A stretch of 64,000 nt of DNA, from the NCBI RefSeq assembly GCF_004010055.1, contig NZ_RQVT01000050.1:1-64000 (forward strand), given 5' to 3'. The translations under genes and the position numbers were made by a program. Positions within the stretch are counted from its first letter, which is position 1. Every line of letters begins with the position of its first letter. Positions 1-8,068 of this stretch are shown piece by piece. The DNA is from Psychroflexus aestuariivivens (GTDB lineage: Bacteria; Bacteroidota; Bacteroidia; Flavobacteriales; Flavobacteriaceae). The notes under the pieces were generated by a model. That model did not search any database and had not been told where the DNA came from. It saw only the letters and a list, made by a program, of their open reading frames with translations.

Positions 1-154
1 CTTGAAACAACTCAGCCCAACTAGTGATGGCTGGGATGGAACCTTTAATGGCAATGCAATGCCTTCCAACGATTACTGGTTCCGCGTGGAATATACCAAT
101 CCTGAAGATGGCAGCCCTAGAGAATATAAAGCGAATTTTACTTTGAAACGATAG
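1..154 (+). CDS. C-terminal end of a T9SS-exported protein (type B sorting domain), partial
   Basis: Only the last 50 or so codons are in the window; the frame is open from base 2 and stops with TAG at 152-154. The visible peptide has the hallmark of gliding-motility-associated (CHU-type) C-terminal domains: a WDGTFNG turn, AMPSNDYWFRVEY, and a terminal NFTLKR. This domain directs proteins through the outer membrane by the type IX secretion system and is removed on export. The rest of the protein lies upstream of the window. The PorP/SprF gene begins 7 bases downstream, the usual arrangement for type B cargo. The domain call is firm; what the protein does is unknown. Confidence 0.88.
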   Translation, partial: LKQLSPTSDGWDGTFNGNAMPSNDYWFRVEYTNPEDGSPREYKANFTLKR

Positions 155-160
155 AATAAT

Positions 161-1177
161 ATGAAATTTTTTAAACCATTTTTAATAGTTGCTTTTGCAT
201 TTTCAATAAATATGAGTTTTGCACAAGACAGAGGCATACCAGTTTATTCTGATTACCTAACTGATAATTACTATTTGATACACCCTTCTATGGCAGGTGC
301 GTCTAATTCTAATAAACTCAGATTAACTGGACGACAACAATGGTTCGATGTTGATGATGCACCAAGTTTACAAACCTTAAGTATGAATAGTAAACTTGGA
401 ACAAATACAGGTATTGGAGGAATTCTTTTCAATGATACAAATGGTAGGTTTTCTCAACAAGGAGCCTATCTAACATTTGCTTATCACTTAATGTTTTCAA
501 GAAGTAATATAGATTTAAATCAGCTTTCTTTTGGTTTAAGCGTTGGTATGGTTCAAGAAAAACTTGATGAAACAGATTTAAATTCAATAGACAACCCTGA
601 TCCTGTTATTGCTGGTGTTACGCAATCAGATTCGTTTTTTAATGTTGATTTTGGAATGTCATATTTTTATCTTGACTTTTTTGCACATTTGACCGTTAAA
701 AATTTAATTCCACAACAGAGACAAATTTTTTCTGAGGTTTTTGAAACCGATAATCAAAGGCAATATTTAACAAGTGTAGGCTATAACTTTTCTAAATTAG
801 GGTCTAGCTGGTCTTTTGAACCCTCTGTTATGTTACAGTTGAGAGAAGAAACGAGAGAATCTAATGTCGATTTGAATGCTAAAACTTATTATACGACTAG
901 TTTTGGTAGATTATGGGGTGGAATTTCGTACAGAAGAACTTTTGATGGTGCAGAGTACACAAATGACGGTCTTGGTTCTGTAGAATCTCAAAAGCTGCAA
1001 TATGTTACGCCTTTTATTGGTATAAATTTTGAAAAATTAATGTTTGGATATACATATTCGTATCAAGCTAATTCTGTCGTTATGTCTAATAGTGGATTTC
1101 ATCAAATTACATTAGGTTTCAATTTCGGTGAAGACAGAAAGCGTTATAAATGTAACTGTCCTGCAGTAAACTTTTAA
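161..1177 (+). CDS. PorP/SprF family T9SS-associated outer membrane protein
   Basis: A 338-residue protein with a signal peptide ending near FSINMSFAQ and a family-typical N-terminus in which PVYSDYLTDNYYLIHPSMAGA matches the PorP/SprF start (a short segment naming a stop-and-barrel entry). The remainder alternates short beta strands and ends GFNFG, as in a 14-strand-type outer membrane barrel. Family members work with T9SS; SprF-like proteins are needed for secretion or anchoring of type B cargo. It follows the cargo gene by 7 bases and is probably co-transcribed with it. A strong hairpin follows the stop. The C-terminus KRYKCNCPAVNF carries two cysteines. Assignment to the family is firm; which cargo it serves is inferred from position. 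Confidence 0.9.
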   Translation: MKFFKPFLIVAFAFSINMSFAQDRGIPVYSDYLTDNYYLIHPSMAGASNSNKLRLTGRQQWFDVDDAPSLQTLSMNSKLGTNTGIGGILFNDTNGRFSQQGAYLTFAYHLMFSRSNIDLNQLSFGLSVGMVQEKLDETDLNSIDNPDPVIAGVTQSDSFFNVDFGMSYFYLDFFAHLTVKNLIPQQRQIFSEVFETDNQRQYLTSVGYNFSKLGSSWSFEPSVMLQLREETRESNVDLNAKTYYTTSFGRLWGGISYRRTFDGAEYTNDGLGSVESQKLQYVTPFIGINFEKLMFGYTYSYQANSVVMSNSGFHQITLGFNFGEDRKRYKCNCPAVNF

Positions 1178-1192
1178 TAAGGATTTAAAAAC

Positions 1193-1235
1193 AAATAAAA
1201 TAGCCGATAAATTAAATTTATCGGCTATTTTATTT
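1193..1235. terminator. Strong hairpin terminator after the PorP/SprF gene
   Basis: A perfect 20-bp stem (1193-1212 with 1216-1235) around a TAA loop, with the core TAGCCGATAAAT and an A-rich 5' and T-rich 3' flank. It can terminate transcription on both strands, but the nearest upstream gene is the plus-strand PorP/SprF gene. The stretch from 1236 to 1417 is AT-rich and I see nothing else in it. Confidence 0.8.
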
Positions 1236-1417
1236 GAATCATTATAAGCTCAAAAAGAGATTATTTAAAAGAAATCATATTTAATTAATGTCTTTAAAAA
1301 ATAGTTGTAAAGAAATATAATTTTTGCTAAAGTAATCGGTAGCTACCTTTTATTTCAAAAGTAGACTTAAATGAAAATTTCAAGAGTTGTAATTTTCATT
1401 TAAATCTAAATTAAAAA

Positions 1418-2452
1418 TTAACTCTTAGGAATATGTGTAGCTAGAAACTCCTGTTTGACTAAATTCAAATTGTTGATCATTTGTTGCTTTTTGGAGTTCA
1501 AGTCGTTACTTAATTTATTATAATTATCAACTCCATCATTGACTTGTGTAACCTTTTTGTTAAATGCATCAATTTGGGCTTTAGTTCGTTTTCTTTCTGG
1601 AGTATCATCTAATTTTGACTTCAATTTTTGAAAATTAGAATTCAAAACTAAAAAATCTAACATTTCAGGTAAATAGTCTTCAGCTTCAACCATAAAGAAT
1701 TCTAAAGCTTCTTTTGTTGCCCTAACAACAGAAGAATCATCCTTGTATAAAGCGACAGTATCTATAGCTTCTAGACCTTCTTTCACAGCACTTTTTAGAG
1801 AGCTTATGTTTTGTTGAGCCGCAACCATATTCTCTTCTGAAATAGATTTCATAAGCTGGTTTTCAATGATATTAGCTTTGAAAAATATAAGATACAAAGC
1901 ATTATTATGTTCAAAAACTTCACCTGAGGCTTTCATCTTAGTTCCAAGTTCAGATTCAGAATCTATTAAATTGATATTATGCCGATTTGCGTAAGCATCA
2001 AGGTGTTCACTATATTCTTTTTGCAACTGCTCCATTTTTTCATTGGCTTTCTGTTGAGTGAGAAAATAAGCTTCCATGTTGTCGTAGGATTGTTCGGAAA
2101 TCGCTTTTAAATCTACCACTTTAGCATAATCTTGATTAAGTAAATTCTTATTCAGCTCAAAAGACTCAATAACTTTGGCTTTGAATTCTTCTCCCTCAAA
2201 ACTTTTGGCGCTTTGAATTGCTTCAATACCTTTATCATAAGCTTTTATAATTTGATTTCGTTTTCGTTCGATATTACGGTCATTTTTACTGTGAGCAATA
2301 GCAGTTGTATAGTTCCACATTCTTTTGCTAATATCTTTGCTATAATCGTCAACAAATTCAAGATATTCTATAGCCTCACTAAATTCTTGGGCCTTACTTT
2401 TGTAAGTAATGAATGACAGGGCAAAAAATAAAAATAAAACAGGTGTTCTCAT
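1418..2452 (-). CDS. Secreted helical protein, possibly LIC11966-type surface protein
   Basis: 344 residues with a cleavable signal peptide (LFLFFALSFITYKSKAQ) followed by an almost wholly alpha-helical, lysine- and glutamate-rich body with long heptad-like stretches (for example residues 120-150 and 270-330). I recall similar flavobacterial proteins being labelled LIC11966 family surface protein, but I cannot confirm this. No enzyme motif is visible. The start ATG overlaps the stop of the S41 protease upstream in an ATGA arrangement, so the two are translationally coupled and probably act together in the periplasm or outer envelope. Function unknown. Confidence 0.6.
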   Translation of the reverse strand: MRTPVLFLFFALSFITYKSKAQEFSEAIEYLEFVDDYSKDISKRMWNYTTAIAHSKNDRNIERKRNQIIKAYDKGIEAIQSAKSFEGEEFKAKVIESFELNKNLLNQDYAKVVDLKAISEQSYDNMEAYFLTQQKANEKMEQLQKEYSEHLDAYANRHNINLIDSESELGTKMKASGEVFEHNNALYLIFFKANIIENQLMKSISEENMVAAQQNISSLKSAVKEGLEAIDTVALYKDDSSVVRATKEALEFFMVEAEDYLPEMLDFLVLNSNFQKLKSKLDDTPERKRTKAQIDAFNKKVTQVNDGVDNYNKLSNDLNSKKQQMINNLNLVKQEFLATHIPKS

Positions 2453-4485
2453 TGTTTTTGGTTTTGGTTGATATAATCATTTATAATATTAAAGGCTTCA
2501 AAAATGTAAATATCTTTAGATAACTCCTCGCGGATTGAAACATTCAGTTTCGCTCTTTCAGGATCAAAAAGTAAAGCTTCTTCAGTAGATGCCGTATTTT
2601 TTAAACTGAAAAAAGGCTCGGTATCATATTCAAAGTCCCATATTTTTTTATAATTAGAAACGTCTTCATATACATTTTCAGGTGTAAAAGAATAAGATAC
2701 TTTTTTATGGAATAAGTAATTAACAAGTCCAATATTTTGCTTTTTGATAAGTTGAAAATCAGCATTATTTTTCACTCTAGAAGCACTTTTAGATTGGATA
2801 TCTTCAAAGTCGATATCAGGATATGTTTCGTATTCAATATCTACACTTGTTTGATCATTTGATAATGCAAAAGCTTGATGTTTTTCTTGACTTTCAAAAT
2901 TATTATAAATAGAAGGTAATATTACGTCAGGCAAGACTCCAATTTTCTGATGGCTCTTACCATTTACTCTATAAAATTTCTCAACAGTCAATTTACAATA
3001 ACCTAAATTTTCTTGTTCTGAAAGTTCAAAAATATACTGTGAAGTAGCTTTGCCAAAAGTTGGCGAACCAACTATAATCGCTCGATTATAATCTTGCAAA
3101 ACGCCTGCAAATAATTCTGAAGCTGAAGCGCTATAATCATTTACCAAAACCACGACTGGTTCCTCAAATATAGTTCCTCTGTACTGATCTTTTATTGTAA
3201 TATTATCGTTATTGCGATGCTTCAAAATAGTCAAAGGCCCTTTGTCTATAAAAATTCCTGAAAGTTCTGATGCTTCTTTCATGGAACCGCCACCGTTGAA
3301 ACGCAAATCGATAATTAGACCATCGACTTCAGCTTTATTGATTTTGAATAATTCCTTAGCAAAATCATTGGCTGTTCCAAAACCTGTTGGCGAATCCAAA
3401 TCTGTATAGAATGACGGAATACTGATATAGGCAATTTTTGGAGAAGCTTCAATTATATAACTTTCTAAGGTATTGTTTTCTACTTTAAGTTCACTTTTGG
3501 TAAGTTCAACTTTTTTGATATCGCCATTTTTCTTTTTCACCTCAAAAACAACAGTATTATAAGCTTCATTATTCAAAAAACTAATTACATCAAAATTAGA
3601 AACACAGAAGGCAGTCAGTTTATCTTCTCCAGATCTCAAAGATCGTAAAACATCGTTTTCGTCTAATTTACCGTTTGCGAAAGCCACGCTACCAGGACTT
3701 ATATGAGTAATAAATATTTCTCCATCGTCATTTTTGTCAGTCCAAATACCAAAAGACAACTGACTATTAGAAACCGAAGATTCAAACATATTTTTTTCTG
3801 AAGGATTAAAAAAAGATGAATTTGGATCTTGGTATTTCACATAAGCATCCAAGAAAGTTTCTTGAATAGACTTTTTTAAATCTCCTTTTTGAAATTTGAG
3901 TTCATTCAATTTGCATAATTCGTTTTCAACAATTCTAGGTTGAACTAAAGCCTGTAAACTATCAAATTTTTTTAAAAACTCAGATTTAGTTTCAGTCTGA
4001 TCAATGATTTCAAGAATAACTTTATAGCGAATCATACGATTCCAGTAATCTACGTGATTATCATCTGATCTAAAGTAAGCCGACTTTTTCTTAGAATCGA
4101 AAAACAAAGTATCCCATCCGGAATAATCTAATTTTTCATTTTTTAAATTCGAAATAATTTTGCTAGTTTGGTTTATTCTATTGCTAATCACATCAACGTA
4201 TTTATCAATAAAATCACAATTTCCGTTCAGGACGTAATCATCTATTTTGTAGCGATCCACAGAGAAAAGTTCAATATCTGATTTATAAAGCAAATAATCC
4301 TCTTGGTCAATATTGTCGACAAGTAGCTTGAAAACTTCTTCGGAAAGACTGTCATTTACCGGCTTGGGGTCGTAATGCATTGTTTGAACTAAATCTTTCA
4401 GCTGAAAAACTTGCTCACAAAACTTTTCATCTTGCGCATAAAGTTGAAATGTAAAAAATGAAAAAATGAAGCAAAATAATCTCAT
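2449..4485 (-). CDS. S41 family C-terminal processing protease (Ctp/Tsp-like)
   Basis: 678 residues with signal peptide (ending QLYAQ). An N-terminal helical part (about 20-230) precedes a PDZ domain (about 240-320, FGIWTDKNDDGEIFITHISPGS) and the S41 catalytic core. The Ser/Lys dyad is visible: SASASE near residue 452 and FGKA near 479, with LIIDLRFNGGGS before it. A C-terminal helical tail of about 120 residues follows. This is a periplasmic serine protease of the Prc/Tsp type, which trims or degrades envelope proteins from their C-termini. It heads a two-gene operon with the coupled helical protein at 1418-2452. Family call is firm; substrate unknown. Confidence 0.9.
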   Translation of the reverse strand: MRLFCFIFSFFTFQLYAQDEKFCEQVFQLKDLVQTMHYDPKPVNDSLSEEVFKLLVDNIDQEDYLLYKSDIELFSVDRYKIDDYVLNGNCDFIDKYVDVISNRINQTSKIISNLKNEKLDYSGWDTLFFDSKKKSAYFRSDDNHVDYWNRMIRYKVILEIIDQTETKSEFLKKFDSLQALVQPRIVENELCKLNELKFQKGDLKKSIQETFLDAYVKYQDPNSSFFNPSEKNMFESSVSNSQLSFGIWTDKNDDGEIFITHISPGSVAFANGKLDENDVLRSLRSGEDKLTAFCVSNFDVISFLNNEAYNTVVFEVKKKNGDIKKVELTKSELKVENNTLESYIIEASPKIAYISIPSFYTDLDSPTGFGTANDFAKELFKINKAEVDGLIIDLRFNGGGSMKEASELSGIFIDKGPLTILKHRNNDNITIKDQYRGTIFEEPVVVLVNDYSASASELFAGVLQDYNRAIIVGSPTFGKATSQYIFELSEQENLGYCKLTVEKFYRVNGKSHQKIGVLPDVILPSIYNNFESQEKHQAFALSNDQTSVDIEYETYPDIDFEDIQSKSASRVKNNADFQLIKKQNIGLVNYLFHKKVSYSFTPENVYEDVSNYKKIWDFEYDTEPFFSLKNTASTEEALLFDPERAKLNVSIREELSKDIYIFEAFNIINDYINQNQKQ

Positions 4486-4642
4486 AATAGATGATTGTAA
4501 CAGATTGTTAAAAATATGAAAATTATCTTAAGACCAAAAGTGAATTGAAAAAACTTTCCCTTATGTGTGTATCGAAAATAATTTTGACACAAAGCCAAGT
4601 TTAAAATCTTAGAATTTATCGATATTTGCTCAAAAAAGTGGT

Positions 4643-5791
4643 TTGAAAAACACAATTTATATCAACGAATTTGCCTCGATTTCTCCTTATGGACACATTG
4701 CTGAAGACATTCAATCCGGGTATTTTAAAAATTCAACTAAATTCAGCCTAAAAAAATTTGGCAATGAATCTAACCTATGCGCAGAATTAAGCACAAATTC
4801 TGAAGCTGAAATTGAAAAAATAAAAACTGAAAATAAAATATTTCAAAACCTTGACAAATCTGTGCTGATGGCAATATTTTCTGCCAGAAAAGCGGTCAAA
4901 AATTTAAACTTAAATTCAAATTCAACAGGAATAAACATTGGATCATCTCGTGGTGCAACGACATTATTTGAGAAATATCATAAAGCATTTTTAGAAGGCA
5001 AAACCTTTTCTCCACTCGCCTCCCCGACCACCACATTGGGTAATATTTCATCTTGGGTGGCACAGGATTTAGGCATTGACGGGCCAAATATCAGTCATTC
5101 TATAACTTGCTCCACAGCACTTCACGCTATGCTAAATGCCAAAGCATGGTTACAATCCAATATGAGCGATGTGTTTTTAGTCGGTGGTACCGAAGCACCG
5201 TTAACAGCCTTTACAATAGCGCAAATGCAAGCTCTGAAACTTTATAGTAAATCTACAAGATCCTCACCTTGCGAAAGTTTAAATTTGAATAAAACCGAAA
5301 ACTCTTTAGTTTTAGGTGAAGCTTCCGCAACTGCAGTACTTTCAAAATCACCAGAAAAAGCACTGGCAAAAATTGCAGGATTTGGTTATGCCACTGAACA
5401 AATCACTCACAATATTTCGATTTCAACCGATGCTAAATGTTTTCAAAAATCTATGAAAATGGCGCTTAATGAAGCTGATCTAGAAAATGTGGATGCCATT
5501 GTTTTGCACGCACCAGGAACTGTAAAAGGTGATTTAGCAGAAGTCAAAGCTATTGAAAAAAACTTTCCAAAAATGCCACTATTAACAACTAACAAATGGC
5601 AGATTGGGCATACTTTTGGCGCTTCTGGAATGATGAATATAGAAATGGCACTAATTATGCTTCGGACTGGTAAGTTTTTAGAAAATCCTTTTTACAAACA
5701 GAAAAGCAATTCCAAAACAATTGAATCTGTTTTGGTAAATGCTGTTGGTTTTGGTGGAAATGCTGTGAGTATTTTGTTGACAAAAAATTGA
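4643..5791 (+). CDS. Beta-ketoacyl-ACP synthase-like condensing enzyme next to bioB
   Basis: 382 residues, shorter than the roughly 410 of FabF. The Cys-His-His triad is visible: Cys about 156 in SITCSTALHAM, His about 289 in VLHAPGT (usually HGTGT) and His about 322 in IGHTFGASG. The start is TTG, chosen because the coding match begins with IYINEFASISPYG where family members have the first strand. It lies 107 bases upstream of bioB on the same strand. Condensing enzymes extend acyl-ACP chains by decarboxylative Claisen condensation in the cytoplasm. The pairing with bioB suggests, but does not prove, a role in pimeloyl-ACP supply for biotin rather than bulk fatty-acid synthesis. Confidence 0.82.
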   Translation: MKNTIYINEFASISPYGHIAEDIQSGYFKNSTKFSLKKFGNESNLCAELSTNSEAEIEKIKTENKIFQNLDKSVLMAIFSARKAVKNLNLNSNSTGINIGSSRGATTLFEKYHKAFLEGKTFSPLASPTTTLGNISSWVAQDLGIDGPNISHSITCSTALHAMLNAKAWLQSNMSDVFLVGGTEAPLTAFTIAQMQALKLYSKSTRSSPCESLNLNKTENSLVLGEASATAVLSKSPEKALAKIAGFGYATEQITHNISISTDAKCFQKSMKMALNEADLENVDAIVLHAPGTVKGDLAEVKAIEKNFPKMPLLTTNKWQIGHTFGASGMMNIEMALIMLRTGKFLENPFYKQKSNSKTIESVLVNAVGFGGNAVSILLTKN

Positions 5792-5871
5792 TTTAAATTC
5801 AGGAAGACTAAAACAGATAAATTATTTTCACTGAAAAATGTTTCAAAGTAGAAATTGCAAAGACTTTTTTC

Positions 5872-5879
5872 TATTTTTG
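5872..5879 (+). promoter_or_regulatory. Candidate -7 promoter element of bioB
   Basis: TATTTTTG matches the Bacteroidetes TAnnTTTG -7 consensus exactly and sits 19 bases upstream of the bioB ATG. A TTG at 5855-5857 is the nearest -33 candidate, but its 14-base spacing is shorter than usual. It suggests bioB can be transcribed separately from the ketoacyl synthase. Confidence 0.45.
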
Positions 5880-5898
5880 ACCTTGTAAAGATATTATT

Positions 5899-6981
5899 AT
5901 GACAAGACACGACTGGACAAAAGAAGAAATACTGGAGATTTACAATAAGCCTATGATGGAATTGCTATACGAAGCAGCAACAATTCATAGAAAACATCAT
6001 GATCCGAATAAAGTGCAGGTTTCAACACTGCTTTCTATAAAAACTGGTGGTTGTCCTGAAGATTGTGGTTATTGTCCACAGGCTGCCAGATATCACACAG
6101 ACATTGAAGGCAACGATTTAATGAGTGTTTCTCAAGTCAAAGCGCAAGCCTTAAGAGCAAAATCTGGAGGAAGTTCACGCGTTTGCATGGGTGCAGCTTG
6201 GCGGAATGTTAAAGATGGTGAAGAGTTCGATAATGTTTTAGAAATGGTAAGAACCATCAACAAACTAGATATGGAAGTTTGCTGTACGCTCGGTATGGTT
6301 ACAGAAAATCAAGCCCAGAGACTAGCTGAAGCTGGACTTTATGCTTACAATCATAATTTAGATTCTTCTGAAGAATATTATAAAGAAGTTATTTCTACTC
6401 GCGGCTATCAAGACCGATTGGATACGATTGGCAACGTCAGAAAAACCAATGTTACTGTTTGTAGTGGTGGAATTATCGGCATGGGAGAATCTCTTGAAGA
6501 TCGAGCTGGAATGCTTGTCGCTTTAGCAACACTAAATCCACAACCAGAATCGACTCCTATTAATGCTTTAGTTCCTGTGGAAGGTACGCCACTGGAAGAA
6601 CAGCAAAAAGTATCCATTTGGGAAATGCTTCGCATGGTTGCTACAACAAGAATAGTAATGCCAGAAACGCAAGTTAGACTTTCTGCTGGTCGAACAGATA
6701 TGAGTCGTGAAGGACAAGCCATGTGCTTTTTTGCAGGTGCAAATTCGATTTTTGCTGGAGACAAATTGTTAACCACACCAAATCCTGATGTAAATGAAGA
6801 TATGGAAATGTTCAAACTTTTAGGACTTGAACCACAAAAAGCTTTTGAAAAGAAAGCTAAACCAGAAAGTGTTTCCGCTGATGAATCTCAATACAAACCT
6901 CTCGGCGAAAAACCAAAATGGTCTCGTCCAGGTCATAAAATTGAAAGAAACCTGGAGGCAAAAGCAAAATCAAAAGCTTAA
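5899..6981 (+). CDS. bioB: Biotin synthase
   Basis: 360 residues, a radical-SAM enzyme that inserts sulfur into dethiobiotin to make biotin. The radical-SAM cysteines are C52, C56 and C59 in GGCPEDCGYCPQAARY, and the family motifs SSRVCMGAAWR, CCTLGMV, YNHNLDSS, VCSGGIIGMGE and SAGRTDMS (arginine of the second cluster) are all present in order. The C-terminal 30 residues are basic and poorly conserved. bioA, bioD and bioF are not in the window. A hairpin with a T-run follows the stop. The call is certain. Confidence 0.98.
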   Translation: MTRHDWTKEEILEIYNKPMMELLYEAATIHRKHHDPNKVQVSTLLSIKTGGCPEDCGYCPQAARYHTDIEGNDLMSVSQVKAQALRAKSGGSSRVCMGAAWRNVKDGEEFDNVLEMVRTINKLDMEVCCTLGMVTENQAQRLAEAGLYAYNHNLDSSEEYYKEVISTRGYQDRLDTIGNVRKTNVTVCSGGIIGMGESLEDRAGMLVALATLNPQPESTPINALVPVEGTPLEEQQKVSIWEMLRMVATTRIVMPETQVRLSAGRTDMSREGQAMCFFAGANSIFAGDKLLTTPNPDVNEDMEMFKLLGLEPQKAFEKKAKPESVSADESQYKPLGEKPKWSRPGHKIERNLEAKAKSKA

Positions 6982-7005
6982 AAAAGCTATAATTTTTTTG
7001 AACAT

Positions 7006-7042
7006 AGCTTCAAATTGATTAATTTCAGTTTGAAGCTTTTTT
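7006..7042 (+). terminator. Rho-independent terminator of bioB
   Basis: Inverted repeat AGCTTCAAA (7006-7014) and TTTGAAGCT (7029-7037) with a 14-base loop and a run of six T. The ATG of the cupin gene follows the last T directly, so little room is left for a leader; read-through or a promoter inside the hairpin region would be needed. Confidence 0.7.
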
Positions 7043-7930
7043 ATGCAGAAAATGAAGCAACCAACCTTGAATATTAGCAGTGTAGAGCGCGTCAAAAATA
7101 TATCTCCAGAAGATTTTGTTGAAAACTATGTAAAGCCCCAAAAGCCTCTGGTTATAGAAAAATTAACTGAAGATTGGCCAGCTTATAAGAAATGGTCTCT
7201 TGATTATTTCAAAGAAATTGCAGGCAATGTGGAAGTTCCCTTATACGATAATCGTTCAGTAAGTGCAAAAGATAAATTCAATGAGCCTCATGCGCAAATG
7301 GAAATGAAAGATTATGTTGATTTACTTCAGAACAGATCTACAGAATATCGCATATTTCTTTTCAATTTAATAAAAGAAGTTCCAGAACTTCAAAATCACA
7401 TCAAAATACCAAATCTTGGCGTATCTTTTCTTAAGAAATTACCTTTTTTATTCTTTGGCGCAGAAGGTTCTTCTGTATTTATGCATTACGATATTGATTA
7501 TGCAAATATCCTTCACATCCATTTTGAAGGCAAAAAACGCTGTTTAATTTATCCACCTTCAGAAACCAAATACTTATACAAAGTTCCAAATGCTTTAATT
7601 AGTTTGAATGCGATTGATTTCAACAATCCTGATTTTGAAAAATATCCTGCACTTCAAAAAGCCAAAGGTTACGAAGCTTATTTAAGCCATGGCGAAGCTT
7701 TATATATGCCGGAAGGTTACTGGCATAATATGACGTATCTGACACCTGGATTTTCAATGAGTTTAAGAACATTACCAAGAAGTGCTAAAAACATCGGCAA
7801 AGCAGTTTATAATTTAACCGTGATGCGTGGCATTGAAAATATTATGCGCAAAATCGGAGGTGACCGTTGGATCAAATATAAAAATGAACTTGCCTACAAA
7901 AGGCAACATAAGCGAATAAATCTAGATTGA
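7043..7930 (+). CDS. Cupin-like (JmjC/Cupin_8) Fe(II)/2-oxoglutarate oxygenase family protein
   Basis: 295 residues. The metal-binding facial triad of Cupin_8 proteins is recognisable: HYD near residues 148-150 within FMHYDIDYANILHIHFEGKKR, and the distal His near 228 in MPEGYWHNMTY. The lysine of GKKR in the strand after the HxD is typical. Such proteins are cytosolic hydroxylases of proteins, RNA or small molecules, or non-catalytic relatives. The ATG at 7043 follows the bioB terminator directly; a second ATG in frame at 7052 is an equally good start. Substrate unknown. Confidence 0.82.
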   Translation: MQKMKQPTLNISSVERVKNISPEDFVENYVKPQKPLVIEKLTEDWPAYKKWSLDYFKEIAGNVEVPLYDNRSVSAKDKFNEPHAQMEMKDYVDLLQNRSTEYRIFLFNLIKEVPELQNHIKIPNLGVSFLKKLPFLFFGAEGSSVFMHYDIDYANILHIHFEGKKRCLIYPPSETKYLYKVPNALISLNAIDFNNPDFEKYPALQKAKGYEAYLSHGEALYMPEGYWHNMTYLTPGFSMSLRTLPRSAKNIGKAVYNLTVMRGIENIMRKIGGDRWIKYKNELAYKRQHKRINLD

Positions 7931-7985
7931 AAACTGAGTAATCAAAGCTTGTTATAATACAATTTCATTGACCCATAATTTTTTC

Positions 7986-8000
7986 TTAGAATTATTCTAA
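7986..8000 (+). promoter_or_regulatory. 15-bp perfect palindrome, candidate Fur/PerR-type operator
   Basis: TTAGAATTATTCTAA is a perfect 7-1-7 inverted repeat, the architecture of Fur and PerR boxes, and lies just upstream of the -33 element of the TonB receptor promoter. The same box with two central changes (TTAGAACGATTCTAA, 41802-41816), including the trailing ATAA, is upstream of the AraC-type regulator beside hemA. The binding protein is not shown by the sequence; iron control is inferred from the downstream genes. Confidence 0.55.
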
Positions 8001-8007
8001 ATAACTT

Positions 8008-8036
8008 TTGTGAATTTCAATTTTATATTATTTTTG
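8008..8036 (+). promoter_or_regulatory. Promoter of the iron-uptake operon (-33 TTG, -7 TATTTTTG)
   Basis: TTG at 8008-8010, an 18-base spacer, and TATTTTTG at 8029-8036 fit the Bacteroidetes sigma consensus (TTG, 17-19 bases, TAnnTTTG) exactly. Transcription would begin about 25 bases before the TTG start of the receptor gene. Confidence 0.65.
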
Positions 8037-8068
8037 CACTCTTTATATTTAATCTAAATTAACGGAGC

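Noticed and set aside
6408-6815. A 135-codon minus-strand frame within bioB
   Set aside because: It lies wholly inside a certain gene and is caused by codon composition on the opposite strand.
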